Origin: Sphingobium sp. Cam5-1
Lineage (GTDB): Bacteria; Pseudomonadota; Alphaproteobacteria; Sphingomonadales; Sphingomonadaceae
Direction of reading: 5' to 3'
Length of the DNA stretch: 64,000 nucleotides
Assembly: GCF_015693305.1 (NCBI RefSeq)
Contig: NZ_CP065140.1
Coordinates: forward strand, 1-64,000
Position numbers and translations under genes: made by a program
Notes under the pieces: generated by a model
Database searches by the model: none
What the model saw: only the letters and a program-made list of their open reading frames with translations
Told to the model about the DNA's origin: nothing
In this document: positions 37,887 through 46,299 of the stretch, one piece after another
Position numbering within the stretch: position 1 is the first letter of the stretch
Layout: every line of letters starts with the position of its first letter

Positions 37887-38105
37887 TCAATATTCGTCGG
37901 TCAGCCCGCCCGGCGCGGTGTAGACGATCCGGTCGATCATCGCCTGGCTCAGCGCGCCGTAGTCGCCCTCGTCGATGGCGAGGTAGCCAAGCTCCGTATC
38001 CTCGATGACATGCTGGTCGAAGTAGCTGCGATGCGCGCGGCGCGTGGCGTTCGTGACGGCGGCGAAGTAGGCGGCGTTGTCGGCGGCGGTGGTGATCATC
38101 TGCAT
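37887..38105 (-). CDS. Small plasmid hypothetical protein
   Basis: A 72-residue acidic protein starting MQMITTAADNAAYFAAVTNA, preceded by a good AGGAG site. No known motif is recognised. It has a long structured leader with an inverted repeat at 38210-38271. Confidence 0.6.
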   Translation of the reverse strand: MQMITTAADNAAYFAAVTNATRRAHRSYFDQHVIEDTELGYLAIDEGDYGALSQAMIDRIVYTAPGGLTDEY

Positions 38106-38819
38106 GTTCGGCTCCTGTCTGTCTTGAATGACAGGGGCAGTCGCGTCGGGTGGGCGGAGCCGGGTCAAGGACCCGCGCAGCGGGCCGCGTAGCGGCGGTG
38201 GGGGTCACGATTTTCTTCGGCGGCCACTGCCGCCGAGAGGATGCACCTGCGCCCGACCCGCCGAAGAAAATGGTGGGGCCCCGCCGTCCTTGAGGCGGCT
38301 TCGTCCGCCCGACATCATGGGAAGACTGTGAGAGATTTTTCCTCTCGTGAACCGTCCGGCAATGCGTAGCGGCGGGCGGACCGACGGGTCCGCACGGCAC
38401 GCGAGCGAGCCGGATAATGATACCGTGTCCGACCTATTTTCACGCGCCTTTAAGTTTTCGAACTGAGGGGAGCGCCGCGCGCGCTGCGCCGGCTCAGGCA
38501 GGCTGATCGTTGTCGCATCGGGCGAAGTTCGGCGGTCGCCGCTTGGTGCGGTTTTCAGTCTGTGTTAGGGCCGGGGCGCGCTGCGAAAACGGCGGCGCCG
38601 GGGCCTGAGAACCCTGTCGAGAACGGCAACTCGGTCGAGATTTCGGCCGGGGTGCCTGCGCATATGTCCAGGTCGCGTGCGGCTAAAAGCGTAGGCGCAT
38701 GCTCGACATGTTCTCAGCCCCGGCTCCCGCGCCCAGTGCGCGGGAGTTGTTACGGGGCGTTCTTCTCCTTCCGGCCACGTCCTTCTGACGAACGCCCCGC
38801 CTATTACCGGGGAGGGATC
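38106..38819. other. 714-base region with leader hairpins on both strands
   Basis: No gene is seen. It holds the minus-strand leader with the 14-base inverted repeat (38210-38271). It also holds plus-strand leader hairpins before 38820: CTCCCGCGC/GCGCGGGAG at 38724-38746, and GGGGCGTTC/GAACGCCCC at 38754-38798. Confidence 0.55.
38210..38271 (-). repeat. 14-base inverted repeat in minus-strand leader
   Basis: ATTTTCTTCGGCGG at 38210-38223 and its exact reverse complement at 38258-38271. The leader context AGAAAATCGTGACCCCCAC resembles that upstream of the SLOG gene at about 40835-40854. Confidence 0.7.
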
Positions 38820-38987
38820 ATGGCTCAGGCGCATGCGCAGGATAGCAAGGTTGCCCGTGCGCTCGCGCTGGTGCTGATGCGCGAGGTTCTTGAGATGCTC
38901 GATGCGCTCGACGAACCTGTCGCCGGCGCGCACCTGCAGTCCGCGATCGACGCGCTCCTTCGCAAGAGCAACCCTACGCCCAACTGA
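38820..38987 (+). CDS. Small helical hypothetical protein
   Basis: A 55-residue protein starting MAQAHAQDSKVARALALVLM, preceded by GGGGAGGGA. It is predicted all-helical. It follows two leader hairpins and ends within the 3' part of the convergent gene at 38974. Confidence 0.55.
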   Translation: MAQAHAQDSKVARALALVLMREVLEMLDALDEPVAGAHLQSAIDALLRKSNPTPN

Positions 38988-39540
38988 GGCGGGCCTCCGC
39001 CGGGTCGGTTGCAGTCATCAGAAGGGTTTCCAGACGAGGGAGATAGTGATCGACACGGGCCGCTCTCGCGCGGGCGCGGGTCGCCGGATCTTCGAGCTTG
39101 GCACGCGCCGTGTCGATGGGGATGTCGCCCACGCTGTCGGCGCCAATATCGAGGGCCTCGAGCAGAGCGTAGGCATTGCCATAGGCGAGATCGAGTTCGA
39201 CGCCGCGGTCCGAGGTCAGCGCCACCCGCATGGTGGTTTCGGCGGCGGTCCGGTCCCGGTGCACGGCCACGCGTCGGGTGCGGAACTGGGCTTCTTCGAC
39301 AACGGCGATGACGTGCGGATCGTGATCGAACCGCGCGGTCACCGCCGCGAGCGCGAGCGGACAGACGCGGGCCTCGAAACTGTCGCCGAGATATTCGTCG
39401 GGCTCCAGGAGCTGCTGCCCGAGCCGGTCGCCTTCCGCGCGAAGATAGCCGCGGAACGCGGCGAGTTGCCGGGCGCTGATCCGCGCCACGGGATCGTTCA
39501 GTTCGTCGGTGGGAACGGCGATACGGAAGAGGATGGACAT
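38974..39540 (-). CDS. Plasmid hypothetical protein
   Basis: A 188-residue acidic protein starting MSILFRIAVPTDELND, with AAGGAG upstream. It contains no recognised catalytic motif. A frame extends upstream to 39723 but has poor composition and crosses a hairpin. Confidence 0.65.
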   Translation of the reverse strand: MSILFRIAVPTDELNDPVARISARQLAAFRGYLRAEGDRLGQQLLEPDEYLGDSFEARVCPLALAAVTARFDHDPHVIAVVEEAQFRTRRVAVHRDRTAAETTMRVALTSDRGVELDLAYGNAYALLEALDIGADSVGDIPIDTARAKLEDPATRARARAARVDHYLPRLETLLMTATDPAEARLSWA

Positions 39541-39629
39541 GGCCTTGGGCTCCTTGGCAGTTGCCCCTCCCCCAGCCCTCCTTTCCTTTTGCATTCGGCC
39601 GCTCATAGGAGCCCTGGGTCGTCCTTGGT

Positions 39630-39662
39630 GCGGCGCGCCGGGTTCGATGCCCGGCGCGCCGC
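39630..39662. other. Perfect 13-base-stem hairpin
   Basis: GCGGCGCGCCGGG at 39630-39642 pairs with 39650-39662 over loop TTCGATG. The loop resembles a tRNA T-loop, but no tRNA body is present around it. It lies in the spacer between two minus-strand genes. Confidence 0.7.
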
Positions 39663-39686
39663 AAGGGCAGCAAGAAGGAAGAGGAA

Positions 39687-39716
39687 GAGAGGCCCCGGCG
39701 GATGCCGGAGCCTCTC
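39687..39716 (-). terminator. Rho-independent-like terminator after SLOG gene
   Basis: On the minus strand a 13-base stem (GAGAGGCTCCGGC with GCCGGGGCCTCTC, one G-T pair) is followed by the pyrimidine run TTCCTCTTCCTTCTT. It lies 14 bases after the stop at 39730. Confidence 0.65.
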
Positions 39717-39729
39717 GATGCACGGACCG

Positions 39730-40719
39730 TCAGGCCCGGCGCATGGACCGCTCGGCCGGACGCTGGTGCGCGAGCTTGACGACGTGGAGTGGGACGCCTG
39801 CCTGACGCAGCTTCTGCGCGAGGTTCATCTGGATGCCGGAGCCTTCGCAGACCACCGCTTCGACCGGCTTCAGGGCGAGCAGGCGATCGTTGCGCACGAA
39901 CGCGGCCTTGGCGCCCAATCTGCGATCCAGGCGGAACATGATGACCTTCACGCCGCGCGCTGCCGCCCAGGCCTGGGCGATCGCATCGCAGCCTTTGGCC
40001 TGTGCCGTGGTGGCGAGGACCATCTCCGGGACGCGGGCCAGAATCGAGTCCAGACCCTTCCAGAGCATCTCATGATCTTCCCAGACCTGACCGCCCGAGA
40101 AGGCGACGACGGGACCCTCCGGGTTGAACTGCTCGCGGCGTTCGCGGCCCCTCGCGGCGAGGAAATCGCGGGCGTCGATCATCGATGCGGTGACGCCGTG
40201 CGAGACCCGGCTGCCACGGGTCGGCGCATAGGGGCGTCCCGTCTCGACCCGGTAGACCTCGGCGGCGTGGTCGCGCATGCATTCCATGGCGTCGCGGCAC
40301 CCTTGCAGCGTCTGGCAGAGGAGCTGGGCTTCCTCGATTTGCGTCGCGTAGATTTCGCTGGGATCGAAGCTGCGCGCGAGTTCTCCAAGCTCCTTGGCGG
40401 CATCATCCTCGCGGTCGCTGATCCGCTTCGCCACGACATGGAAGCTGTTGACGAAGCCCCAGGCGAGGTCGCCCGCGAAGGCTTCCAGGCGCGTGTCGCG
40501 GAACACGTCGAACAGGGTGGCCATCACCATCTCCACCGCCGCGCGGGCCTGGTCGGGATCGGGCATTTCAAGTTGCTCGCTCTCGTCGACCGGCGACAGT
40601 TTGGCGCGCTCGTCATGTTCGAGAAAGGCGTCGGAATAGAGCGAGCTGCGTTCGTCAGCTCCGGTCTCGGTGGCGATGAAGCTGGCGAGATCGGCGAAGT
40701 TCGAGAAAGTGTTGGTCAT
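39730..40719 (-). CDS. DUF2493 (YspA/SLOG-like) protein
   Basis: A 329-residue protein whose C-terminal part matches the DUF2493/SLOG nucleotide-binding fold: VVAFSGGQVWEDHEMLWKGLD, then AKGCDAIAQAWAAARGVKVI and FVRNDRLLALKP. SLOG domains bind nucleotide-derived ligands. The N-terminal 200 residues are helical. The ATG at 40719 follows a structured leader. It is common on plasmids of this group. Confidence 0.8.
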   Translation of the reverse strand: MTNTFSNFADLASFIATETGADERSSLYSDAFLEHDERAKLSPVDESEQLEMPDPDQARAAVEMVMATLFDVFRDTRLEAFAGDLAWGFVNSFHVVAKRISDREDDAAKELGELARSFDPSEIYATQIEEAQLLCQTLQGCRDAMECMRDHAAEVYRVETGRPYAPTRGSRVSHGVTASMIDARDFLAARGRERREQFNPEGPVVAFSGGQVWEDHEMLWKGLDSILARVPEMVLATTAQAKGCDAIAQAWAAARGVKVIMFRLDRRLGAKAAFVRNDRLLALKPVEAVVCEGSGIQMNLAQKLRQAGVPLHVVKLAHQRPAERSMRRA

Positions 40720-41210
40720 TTGAGCCTCCAAGGTCTGGATGTCTCATCCTCATGATGAGGCTTGCCTCGGGGCATGCGGCGGTCAGGGAGGTCAGGCACG
40801 GCGGCCGGTCTCCGGCCGCCGCCGCTGTGCGGGGAGTGGGGGAACCGATTTTCTGAACGGGGCCGCGGCACGCGGGCACGGGCTGAAAATTGGGGGTACC
40901 GCTCATGCTTGACGGACCGCCAACCCCGCATGCCACACTAGGCAGACACAAGAGAGGAATAGGGGTGTTAAACCTCACCTGGGGTCCCGCCCCCGCAAGG
41001 GGATCGTGACCCGGATGGGCGGAGACGCGCGGCGCGCGGCTCCGTGAGGTTGGTCGGGGCCGCGCGCGATACGCGCGGGGCGGCGGCCTAGCGAATAGAG
41101 CCACGGTCCCGTCCCCGCCGCAGCGGGGACGGGATGCGCCGACCATGTCCCGATCGGACCCACAGCGGAACATCGTTGGAACTTCCTCGCACCCGCCATA
41201 GACTGGCTCC
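40720..41210. other. 491-base region with leader and RNA copy B
   Basis: No gene is seen. The minus-strand leader of the SLOG gene has hairpin GCGGCCGG/CCGGCCGC near 40801-40819 and ATTTTC/GAAAAT facing each other at about 40848-40890. The structured RNA copy B occupies 40981-41134. Confidence 0.55.
40981..41134 (+). ncRNA. Candidate structured RNA, copy B
   Basis: Second copy of the 37325 element. Hairpin 1 is CGGAG-AC-GCGCGGCGCGC-GG-CTCCG (41020-41044), hairpin 2 is CCGCGCG/CGCGCGG with a short loop, then CCTAGCGAATAGAGCC, then hairpin 3 TCCCGTCCCCGC/GCGGGGACGGGA (41107-41134, perfect 12-base stem). It is 77 bases before the gene at 41211. Confidence 0.6.
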
Positions 41211-41741
41211 ATGCAGGGGGATTCGAAGGCCTATCCGGGCGAAGTCGCGAGCGCTTTGGAGATCAGACAGCTCGCCGATGAATATCGCGGCGCGGCGCAC
41301 GATCTGATGGGGCGAGGCAGACGCGGCCGACCATCGAGCTGGGCGCCGGCCCGCATGACCGCGATCCAGGCGATCGAGCTCTACTTGAACGCGCTGCTGC
41401 TCGATGCGGGCGTGAAGCCGGCCGAGATTCGGGGCTATCAGCATGACCTGCGCAAGCGTACCGCGCAGCCCGCGGTCCAGGCGCTGAGGCTGCGCCAGCG
41501 CACGCTCGACCACCTCGGCCAATTAAGCGAGGGCCGCGAATATCTCTCGATCCGCTACGGGCCTGAACTGGGCGGCAGCCTGTCCCAGCTCAACCGCCTG
41601 ATGGCGACGCTGGACGAAGTCGCCGTCAAGGCTGGCACCGCCATCGGGAAGCGGGCCGCATCGAAAGCCTCGACAGCCAAGCCGGAGGCCGCGGCGAAGC
41701 CGGCCGGAGCCGGCTCCGTCGCGATCCCTACAGAGGCCTGA
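41211..41741 (+). CDS. Hypothetical protein, HEPN-like helices
   Basis: A 176-residue protein. The helices MTAIQAIELYLNALLLDAGV and EIRGYQHDLRKRT resemble HEPN-type four-helix proteins, without the RNase R-x4-6-H motif clearly placed. An Ala/Lys/Pro-rich tail follows. It is convergent with the next gene and overlaps its 3' end by 14 bases. Confidence 0.55.
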   Translation: MQGDSKAYPGEVASALEIRQLADEYRGAAHDLMGRGRRGRPSSWAPARMTAIQAIELYLNALLLDAGVKPAEIRGYQHDLRKRTAQPAVQALRLRQRTLDHLGQLSEGREYLSIRYGPELGGSLSQLNRLMATLDEVAVKAGTAIGKRAASKASTAKPEAAAKPAGAGSVAIPTEA

Positions 41742-42330
41742 TCCAGTCGGTAGCCGCGCACCAGCCGATGATGTCACTGCCGCTGTCGCCGACGGCATCG
41801 CCCGAGATATCGCGCCAGGGCGACCGCGGCCGATAGGTCGGCATGTAGCGGGCGGTGAGAAGCTCGAAGGTCGAACAGGTATAGCCGCTCAATCGGATGG
41901 CCAGCACGGGCTGATTCTCCGGCGGCAGCCCGGACAGCGCCGACACGAATCCCGACGGAACCGGGTGCAGGGTTGCATCGATCAGCGTCCGTGCAAGGCG
42001 CACTTCGAGCTCGCCGGCTTCCGCGCCCCAGGGGTGCGCGTCGAGGTCGAAACGGTCCGCATCGGCCGCGCTTGGGGCGCAGGCGAACACTCCGGCCCAG
42101 CAATCGCTGCCCGGGCGCAAGGATGCGATGTCGGCGGCAAGTCCGGGCTGGCCGGTCTCCGCCCGCAGCCAGTCGGCGAGGGCCGGCGTAAGCCGGCCCG
42201 TCAGCTTGCGCGCGCGGGTCGGTGTCCCGTCGATGTCAGGGAAGTCGACGAGCCACCAGGCGAGGCGGTGATTGAGGACGATGCCGTAACCGTTGGAGGT
42301 GCGGCGGCGGATAGCGAGATTTGGCAACAT
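41728..42330 (-). CDS. Plasmid hypothetical protein
   Basis: A 200-residue protein starting MLPNLAIRRRTSNGYGIVLN. No domain is recognised; Trp and Asp residues are frequent near the C terminus (SDIIGWCAATDWIRPL). It belongs to the minus-strand accessory cluster. Confidence 0.6.
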   Translation of the reverse strand: MLPNLAIRRRTSNGYGIVLNHRLAWWLVDFPDIDGTPTRARKLTGRLTPALADWLRAETGQPGLAADIASLRPGSDCWAGVFACAPSAADADRFDLDAHPWGAEAGELEVRLARTLIDATLHPVPSGFVSALSGLPPENQPVLAIRLSGYTCSTFELLTARYMPTYRPRSPWRDISGDAVGDSGSDIIGWCAATDWIRPL

Positions 42331-42362
42331 GGTGCGAAATCCTTCGGTGCAGCAAGGACGGG

Positions 42363-42692
42363 TCAGTGGACCGACCCGTCGAGGGAGTAGAGCAGGTCGG
42401 GGCTGACGAGCTGGTGCTCGGCGGCCACGAGCGACCAGGCTGCGGCCAGTTCCTCGTGATACTCGCAGTCCACGATGGCGTCGGCGCTGGCGTCGCCGAA
42501 CTGGGCCTCCTCGAAGGCGCGGATATGCGCCGCATCGGCGGCTTCGGTGATCGCGTCGGCGAGGCGGGCCGCGATCTCGTGACGGCCCATGCCATCGGCG
42601 GCACGGCGAATGCGGGTAACAAGGGCGGGGTTGAGGACTTCGATCCCGTGGGCGACCCCGGCGATCTCTTCGAAGCTGTTGAGATGGAACAT
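42363..42692 (-). CDS. Plasmid hypothetical protein
   Basis: A 109-residue acidic, helical protein starting MFHLNSFEEIAGVAHGIEVL. No family is recognised. It lies downstream of ssb by 51 bases, separated by a terminator hairpin. Confidence 0.6.
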   Translation of the reverse strand: MFHLNSFEEIAGVAHGIEVLNPALVTRIRRAADGMGRHEIAARLADAITEAADAAHIRAFEEAQFGDASADAIVDCEYHEELAAAWSLVAAEHQLVSPDLLYSLDGSVH

Positions 42693-42705
42693 CTGTCGTC
42701 TCCGT

Positions 42706-42735
42706 GAAAAAGAAGGGGCGGCCCGAAGGCCGCCC
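42706..42735 (-). terminator. Rho-independent terminator after ssb
   Basis: On the minus strand GGGCGGCC-TTCG-GGCCGCCC is followed by CTTCTTTTT. The stem is perfect over 8 bases. Confidence 0.75.
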
Positions 42736-42743
42736 GTCTGGGG

Positions 42744-43073
42744 TCAGAGGAATTCGATTTCCTCGGCGACGATGTCGGTGTTGTAGTAGGTGCGGCCGTC
42801 CCGCTCGTTGCGGCTGTAGCGGACCTCGCCGACGACCATGAGCTTGTCGCCCTTCTTCTTGTGATTGGCGACCGACTTGCCGAGGCCGCCAAACGCCTTG
42901 ACCGTGTGGAACTCGTCGTAGGTCTCGGTGTAGCCTTGCCCGTCCTTCTGGACCTGGCCGTCCTTGATGACGGGCTTGGAGGTGACGAGGGAGAAGCTGA
43001 CGCCGCCCTTGCTGTCGGTGCCGAAGCGGGTGATCTCGGAGGTGATCCGGCCCGAGAGAAAAATCTTGTTCAT
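42744..43073 (-). CDS. ssb: Single-stranded DNA-binding protein
   Basis: A 109-residue OB-fold protein: MNKIFLSGRITSEITRFGTD, then FHTVKAFGGLGKSVANHKKKGDKLMVVGEV and RTYYNTDIVAEEIEFL. It is shorter than chromosomal SSB and lacks the acidic C-terminal tip (DDDIPF type), so it may not recruit the usual partners. Plasmid SSBs protect the incoming strand during transfer. The start at 43073 gives the normal N terminus. Confidence 0.85.
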   Translation of the reverse strand: MNKIFLSGRITSEITRFGTDSKGGVSFSLVTSKPVIKDGQVQKDGQGYTETYDEFHTVKAFGGLGKSVANHKKKGDKLMVVGEVRYSRNERDGRTYYNTDIVAEEIEFL

Positions 43074-43616
43074 GACGCTCTTACCTTTTCGCGATGCGCC
43101 AGCGGGCCGATCCCGCTGGGATGGACAATCGCGAAGGCCCGGGTCCGAGGGGCTGGCGCACCGGAGCGAAGCGCAGGGAAACCCGGGATTTTCCGGGTGG
43201 TGCGGGCAGAGGCCGAAGGCCTCAACACGGCCGGACAATCCGGGGTTGCGGCGGACCCGCCCGGGCGTAGCGTTCATCCCCTCAAGCGGGAGGCGCGCCT
43301 GGCGCCCGCCGAGAGGTCATTGCGCTGACAGGGTGGGGTTTCGGGCCAGCATCACCGGGCAGTCGCCGTCGGCGCGATGCCGCGGCACAGTGCTCCCTGC
43401 CGCCGCACCGGCCTTGCCTGGACGGGCGGAAGGACTGCGGCGGCGCAGCGCTCTATGTCCACTCGGGTCGGCCAGTGCGATTGGCTTGGCCGGCGTTGAT
43501 CACAGGAAGGTGGAAGGAGTGCACCCGGCGCGCGCGATCCGCCGTCGTCACGGGGAGCGGCCGGATCTGGTAGAGCCCGTCAGTTGGTGCTGCGGAGCGG
43601 AGAAGGCGCCGGGCCG
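43074..43616. other. 543-base gap, no confident gene
   Basis: The stretch between ssb and the toxin gene is GC-rich and contains several GC-rich inverted segments, for example CCGGGATTTTCCGGG near 43191. It probably carries the ssb promoter. No supported coding frame was seen. Confidence 0.4.
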
Positions 43617-44006
43617 CTAGTCCCGGTTGATGGCCGCTGCATTGGCAAGGAGCGCCGAGAGGATCGCGTTCGTGAAGCCCGGGGGCATGCGGCCAGCAAC
43701 GTAGGAGGGCTCACTGGTGACCGGGCGTATGTCGTAGCCGAGCCAAGTGAAGTGATTGTACTGGTCGATTACGACGCCGGTTCCTCGAGTAAGACCGGCC
43801 GCATCGGCGACGGCATCGGGAATGGGCAGCGTTGACGCGGATGCTTCACCCTTCGTCGTGATCGCGAGCGTGAAAACGCGGCCGTCCCTGACCGCGGCCA
43901 CCATCACCGGACGCGTCTTGATACCTTCATCGCGGCCTGCGGCTTTGTCATGGGTGAAGAGGAAGACGTAGTGGAGGATGTCGCCGACGTTAGGCAGCGG
44001 CGTCAT
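43617..44006 (-). CDS. PemK/MazF-like toxin
   Basis: A 129-residue protein starting MTPLPNVGDILHYVFLFTHD. The pattern GDILHYVF...GIKTRPVMVAAVRDG is that of the PemK/MazF beta-barrel RNase family. It overlaps the antitoxin gene by 17 bases. It would cleave RNA when free and help plasmid maintenance. The conserved catalytic residues cannot be confirmed by eye. Confidence 0.72.
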   Translation of the reverse strand: MTPLPNVGDILHYVFLFTHDKAAGRDEGIKTRPVMVAAVRDGRVFTLAITTKGEASASTLPIPDAVADAAGLTRGTGVVIDQYNHFTWLGYDIRPVTSEPSYVAGRMPPGFTNAILSALLANAAAINRD

Positions 44007-44316
44007 TGTTCCACCGATCCGAGGCGAGTTCCTGGGCCGTTGGGCGGGCTGCCTCGAAGATCGCGGCATGCTCGGCGCTCATCTCGGCCGCCGGGACAGC
44101 TTGCAGATCGAGAACGGCCAGGATTTGTCCGGCCGCGATCCGCTCGATGCGCTCGAAGTAAGCGGCATCGGCAATGGTAAGATCGGGCCTGCCATGCTTC
44201 GTGATGGTTACAGGCGACCGGCGCCCACGATCGAGATATTGTCCGGTGTGATTGTGAAAGTCAGTCAGCGGAACCTTTTCCTTCCGCGTCGGGACAAGAG
44301 TGGCATCAGCGGCCAT
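43990..44316 (-). CDS. Phd/YefM-type antitoxin
   Basis: A 108-residue protein starting MAADATLVPTRKEKVPLTDF. The segment FHNHTGQYLDRGRRSPVTITKHGRPDLTIADAAYFERI matches the Phd/YefM fold, and the C-terminal helices would wrap the toxin. It is upstream of the toxin and probably represses the pair. AT-rich promoter DNA lies upstream at 44330-44365. Confidence 0.78.
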   Translation of the reverse strand: MAADATLVPTRKEKVPLTDFHNHTGQYLDRGRRSPVTITKHGRPDLTIADAAYFERIERIAAGQILAVLDLQAVPAAEMSAEHAAIFEAARPTAQELASDRWNNDAAA

Positions 44317-44455
44317 GGTAGACTCCTCAATCAATATTGCCAATATAGAGAAAATGGCAAGTTTTGCAAGTTTTGAGCGCGGTGGGCGCGCAGATCTAAC
44401 CACGCGCTCTAGGGAGGGCGGTGCGGTGCAAAAAATGCCTGGGCATCAGAACAAG

Positions 44456-44497
44456 GACAGGGCCCGCTTCGCCAGGGGGTGCGAAGCGAGCCCTGTC
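44456..44497 (-). terminator. 17-base-stem hairpin after DUF736 copy 1
   Basis: GACAGGGCCCGCTTCGC at 44456-44472 pairs with 44481-44497 (one G-T pair on the minus strand), 8-base loop. No long T-run follows. It lies 50 bases after the DUF736 stop. Confidence 0.6.
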
Positions 44498-44545
44498 ACC
44501 CCGCGCCGGGGGCTCATGGCGCGGAGTTAGCGGGTGCCGTCGGCG

Positions 44546-45073
44546 TTAATCGACGGTCTCGGGGGTGCGCTGGCGGCGCTGGCGGCGAGCGGGCTCCTGC
44601 GGGGCATCCCCAAAGCCGTGCTCGCTCGACGACTGGCCGAGCCCGGCCTCGGAGCCCTCACCGCCCGCGCCCGCGCCGGCAGTTTCGTCAGCGCCGGGCA
44701 GCGGCGGCAGACCATCGTCGGCCTTGGGTGCCATTTCGGAAGCGAGATCACGGCGGCGCGTCGGGCGCGACCAGACCACGTTGTAGCTGCCATCCTCCTG
44801 GCGGAACGCCGAGATGTAGAGCGGCGCCGTCAGGCTCGGATCCTCGATCTTGCCGTTGAGGAACGCCTCGCCGGTGCCGTTCGAGAACAGTTCGAAGAGG
44901 GCGCCGACCTGCACCCATGCCCGCGATTGCGAGAGCGCCAGCACTTCGAACTTGGGCGCCTTGGGATTGGCCGAGTGGACCTCGCGCAGCGCGATGGTCA
45001 TGGCGATGGTGAGCGTCGCGATCTTGCCGACGTGGATGCCAGCTTCGTTCTGCTTGATCGAGCCGATGTTCAT
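44546..45073 (-). CDS. DUF736 family protein, copy 1
   Basis: A 175-residue protein. The first 110 residues form the DUF736 domain (MNIGSIKQNEAGIHVGKIAT, then KFEVLALSQSRAWVQVGALF and YNVVWSRPTRRRDLASEMA). The function is unknown; it is frequent on alphaproteobacterial plasmids. The C-terminal tail is low-complexity (Gly/Ala/Glu, then Arg-rich). It is a paralogue of 49528-49998. Confidence 0.85.
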   Translation of the reverse strand: MNIGSIKQNEAGIHVGKIATLTIAMTIALREVHSANPKAPKFEVLALSQSRAWVQVGALFELFSNGTGEAFLNGKIEDPSLTAPLYISAFRQEDGSYNVVWSRPTRRRDLASEMAPKADDGLPPLPGADETAGAGAGGEGSEAGLGQSSSEHGFGDAPQEPARRQRRQRTPETVD

Positions 45074-45206
45074 GGGACTTCTCCTGGACGATGGTCTCGA
45101 ACACCGTGTCCGGACCACCTTCCTCCATCCCGCTCCTCTCCTCGGCCGTTCGGCCGAGCCGGCGCGTCAGCGCCCCTTTCCGAGGTCCGCTCTTCGCGGC
45201 CTCGGG
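44617..45206 (-). repeat. DUF736 duplication unit 1
   Basis: This stretch, including the DUF736 gene and about 130 bases of its upstream region, is highly similar to 49531-50130 in the same orientation. The similarity stops sharply near the GCGGCCTCGGG motif. Confidence 0.8.
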
Positions 45207-45289
45207 ATCGCCTTCACTTCCGGCCAAACCACGTTCGCCAGGCGCGGTGTTAGTGCGAACCCTCGAGCCAGTTCTCGACCTTGGCGACA

Positions 45290-46228
45290 TCAGACGTCGA
45301 GATAGCAGTCATGCGTCAACACGAATGCATCGGCGATCGACTCTCCGTCCTGAAGCTGGCGCGGGGCCCGCGACCCAGCCCAGATCGGCCTCGGCAGATG
45401 GTCCCCCATAGCAAAGCGCCAGCGGGAGAGGCCGTTCGCGGCCTCGAGGACGAAGCCCGATTCGGCCGCCTCGAAGCGTGAGATGGTGAGCCGCTCGCGC
45501 CCGAAATCGGGTAAGTCCTCGATCGTGGGATGTCCGCAATAGCGGTGCTCCCAGGGTCGGAAATCGCCGAGCTGGTCGGGGTGAACACCGAGGATGCGCT
45601 GGTCGATCGTAATCGCGAGCGACCGGAAATCGGCTGCGGGCGCGATTTCCTCGTGCGTGAGCCAGATCCAGCAATCGGAATGCTTGAGCGGGAGCACGAT
45701 CCACGAACCGCCGTTGCACTGCCATCCCGAGAGTCCAACGCCGCCCTGGCCGTAGCTGCCCAGATGCGAGGAATAAGCTGTGAGCATCCGGTCAATCGGC
45801 CAGTCGGGCGCGAGCGGCCCAATGACCGAATGCCCCCGGATGCGACTGAACGATCCGAGGTCGAATGTACCCCTTGCCGCGCAGGCGCGGGTCGCGCTCA
45901 CCGGACTTCCCGGAAGATCCAGCAGGCGGCGCGCCTTGTCACCGGGGTCCACGGCCTCGGGGCAGGAGACCCGGAGCGCGAAACGCAGCGAGGCGGAAAC
46001 CGGCCGCGCACCGTCGGCACCTTCGAGGGAGAGTGAGACCGCGTGCTGCGTTGAACCGTCATCGTCTGGTGCGATGATCGTCGCAGAGACCTCCCAGTCG
46101 ATGCGTCGGCGCTCGTACCAGGCCTGGGAGAGGATCCAGCTGCGAGCGTGGGAGGGGTGTTCGGCCTCGGATTTGTCGAGAATCCAGGCGGGCACGGCTG
46201 CGGTCAGCACGACATCATGGGTCGGCAT
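45290..46228 (-). CDS. Plasmid hypothetical protein
   Basis: A 312-residue protein starting MPTHDVVLTAAVPAWILDKS. It appears soluble with mixed alpha/beta composition (for example SDCWIWLTHEEIAPAADF). No family is recognised. The start is chosen because the upstream frame is Arg/Pro-rich and unlikely. Confidence 0.62.
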   Translation of the reverse strand: MPTHDVVLTAAVPAWILDKSEAEHPSHARSWILSQAWYERRRIDWEVSATIIAPDDDGSTQHAVSLSLEGADGARPVSASLRFALRVSCPEAVDPGDKARRLLDLPGSPVSATRACAARGTFDLGSFSRIRGHSVIGPLAPDWPIDRMLTAYSSHLGSYGQGGVGLSGWQCNGGSWIVLPLKHSDCWIWLTHEEIAPAADFRSLAITIDQRILGVHPDQLGDFRPWEHRYCGHPTIEDLPDFGRERLTISRFEAAESGFVLEAANGLSRWRFAMGDHLPRPIWAGSRAPRQLQDGESIADAFVLTHDCYLDV

Positions 46229-46299
46229 GGGGAGATCTCCGTTGCTAGGCAAAGGGGCTCGCAGGTAGCGAGGTGGGTTCGGTGCTTGCCCGCGCCCGG

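Noticed and set aside
39630..39662. Hairpin with T-loop-like GGTTCGATGCC
   Set aside because: No acceptor, D or anticodon arms can be drawn around it, so it is not a tRNA gene.
38890..40755. 621-residue plus-strand frame
   Set aside because: It runs opposite two supported minus-strand genes and has no recognised motif; long open frames are expected in GC-rich DNA.
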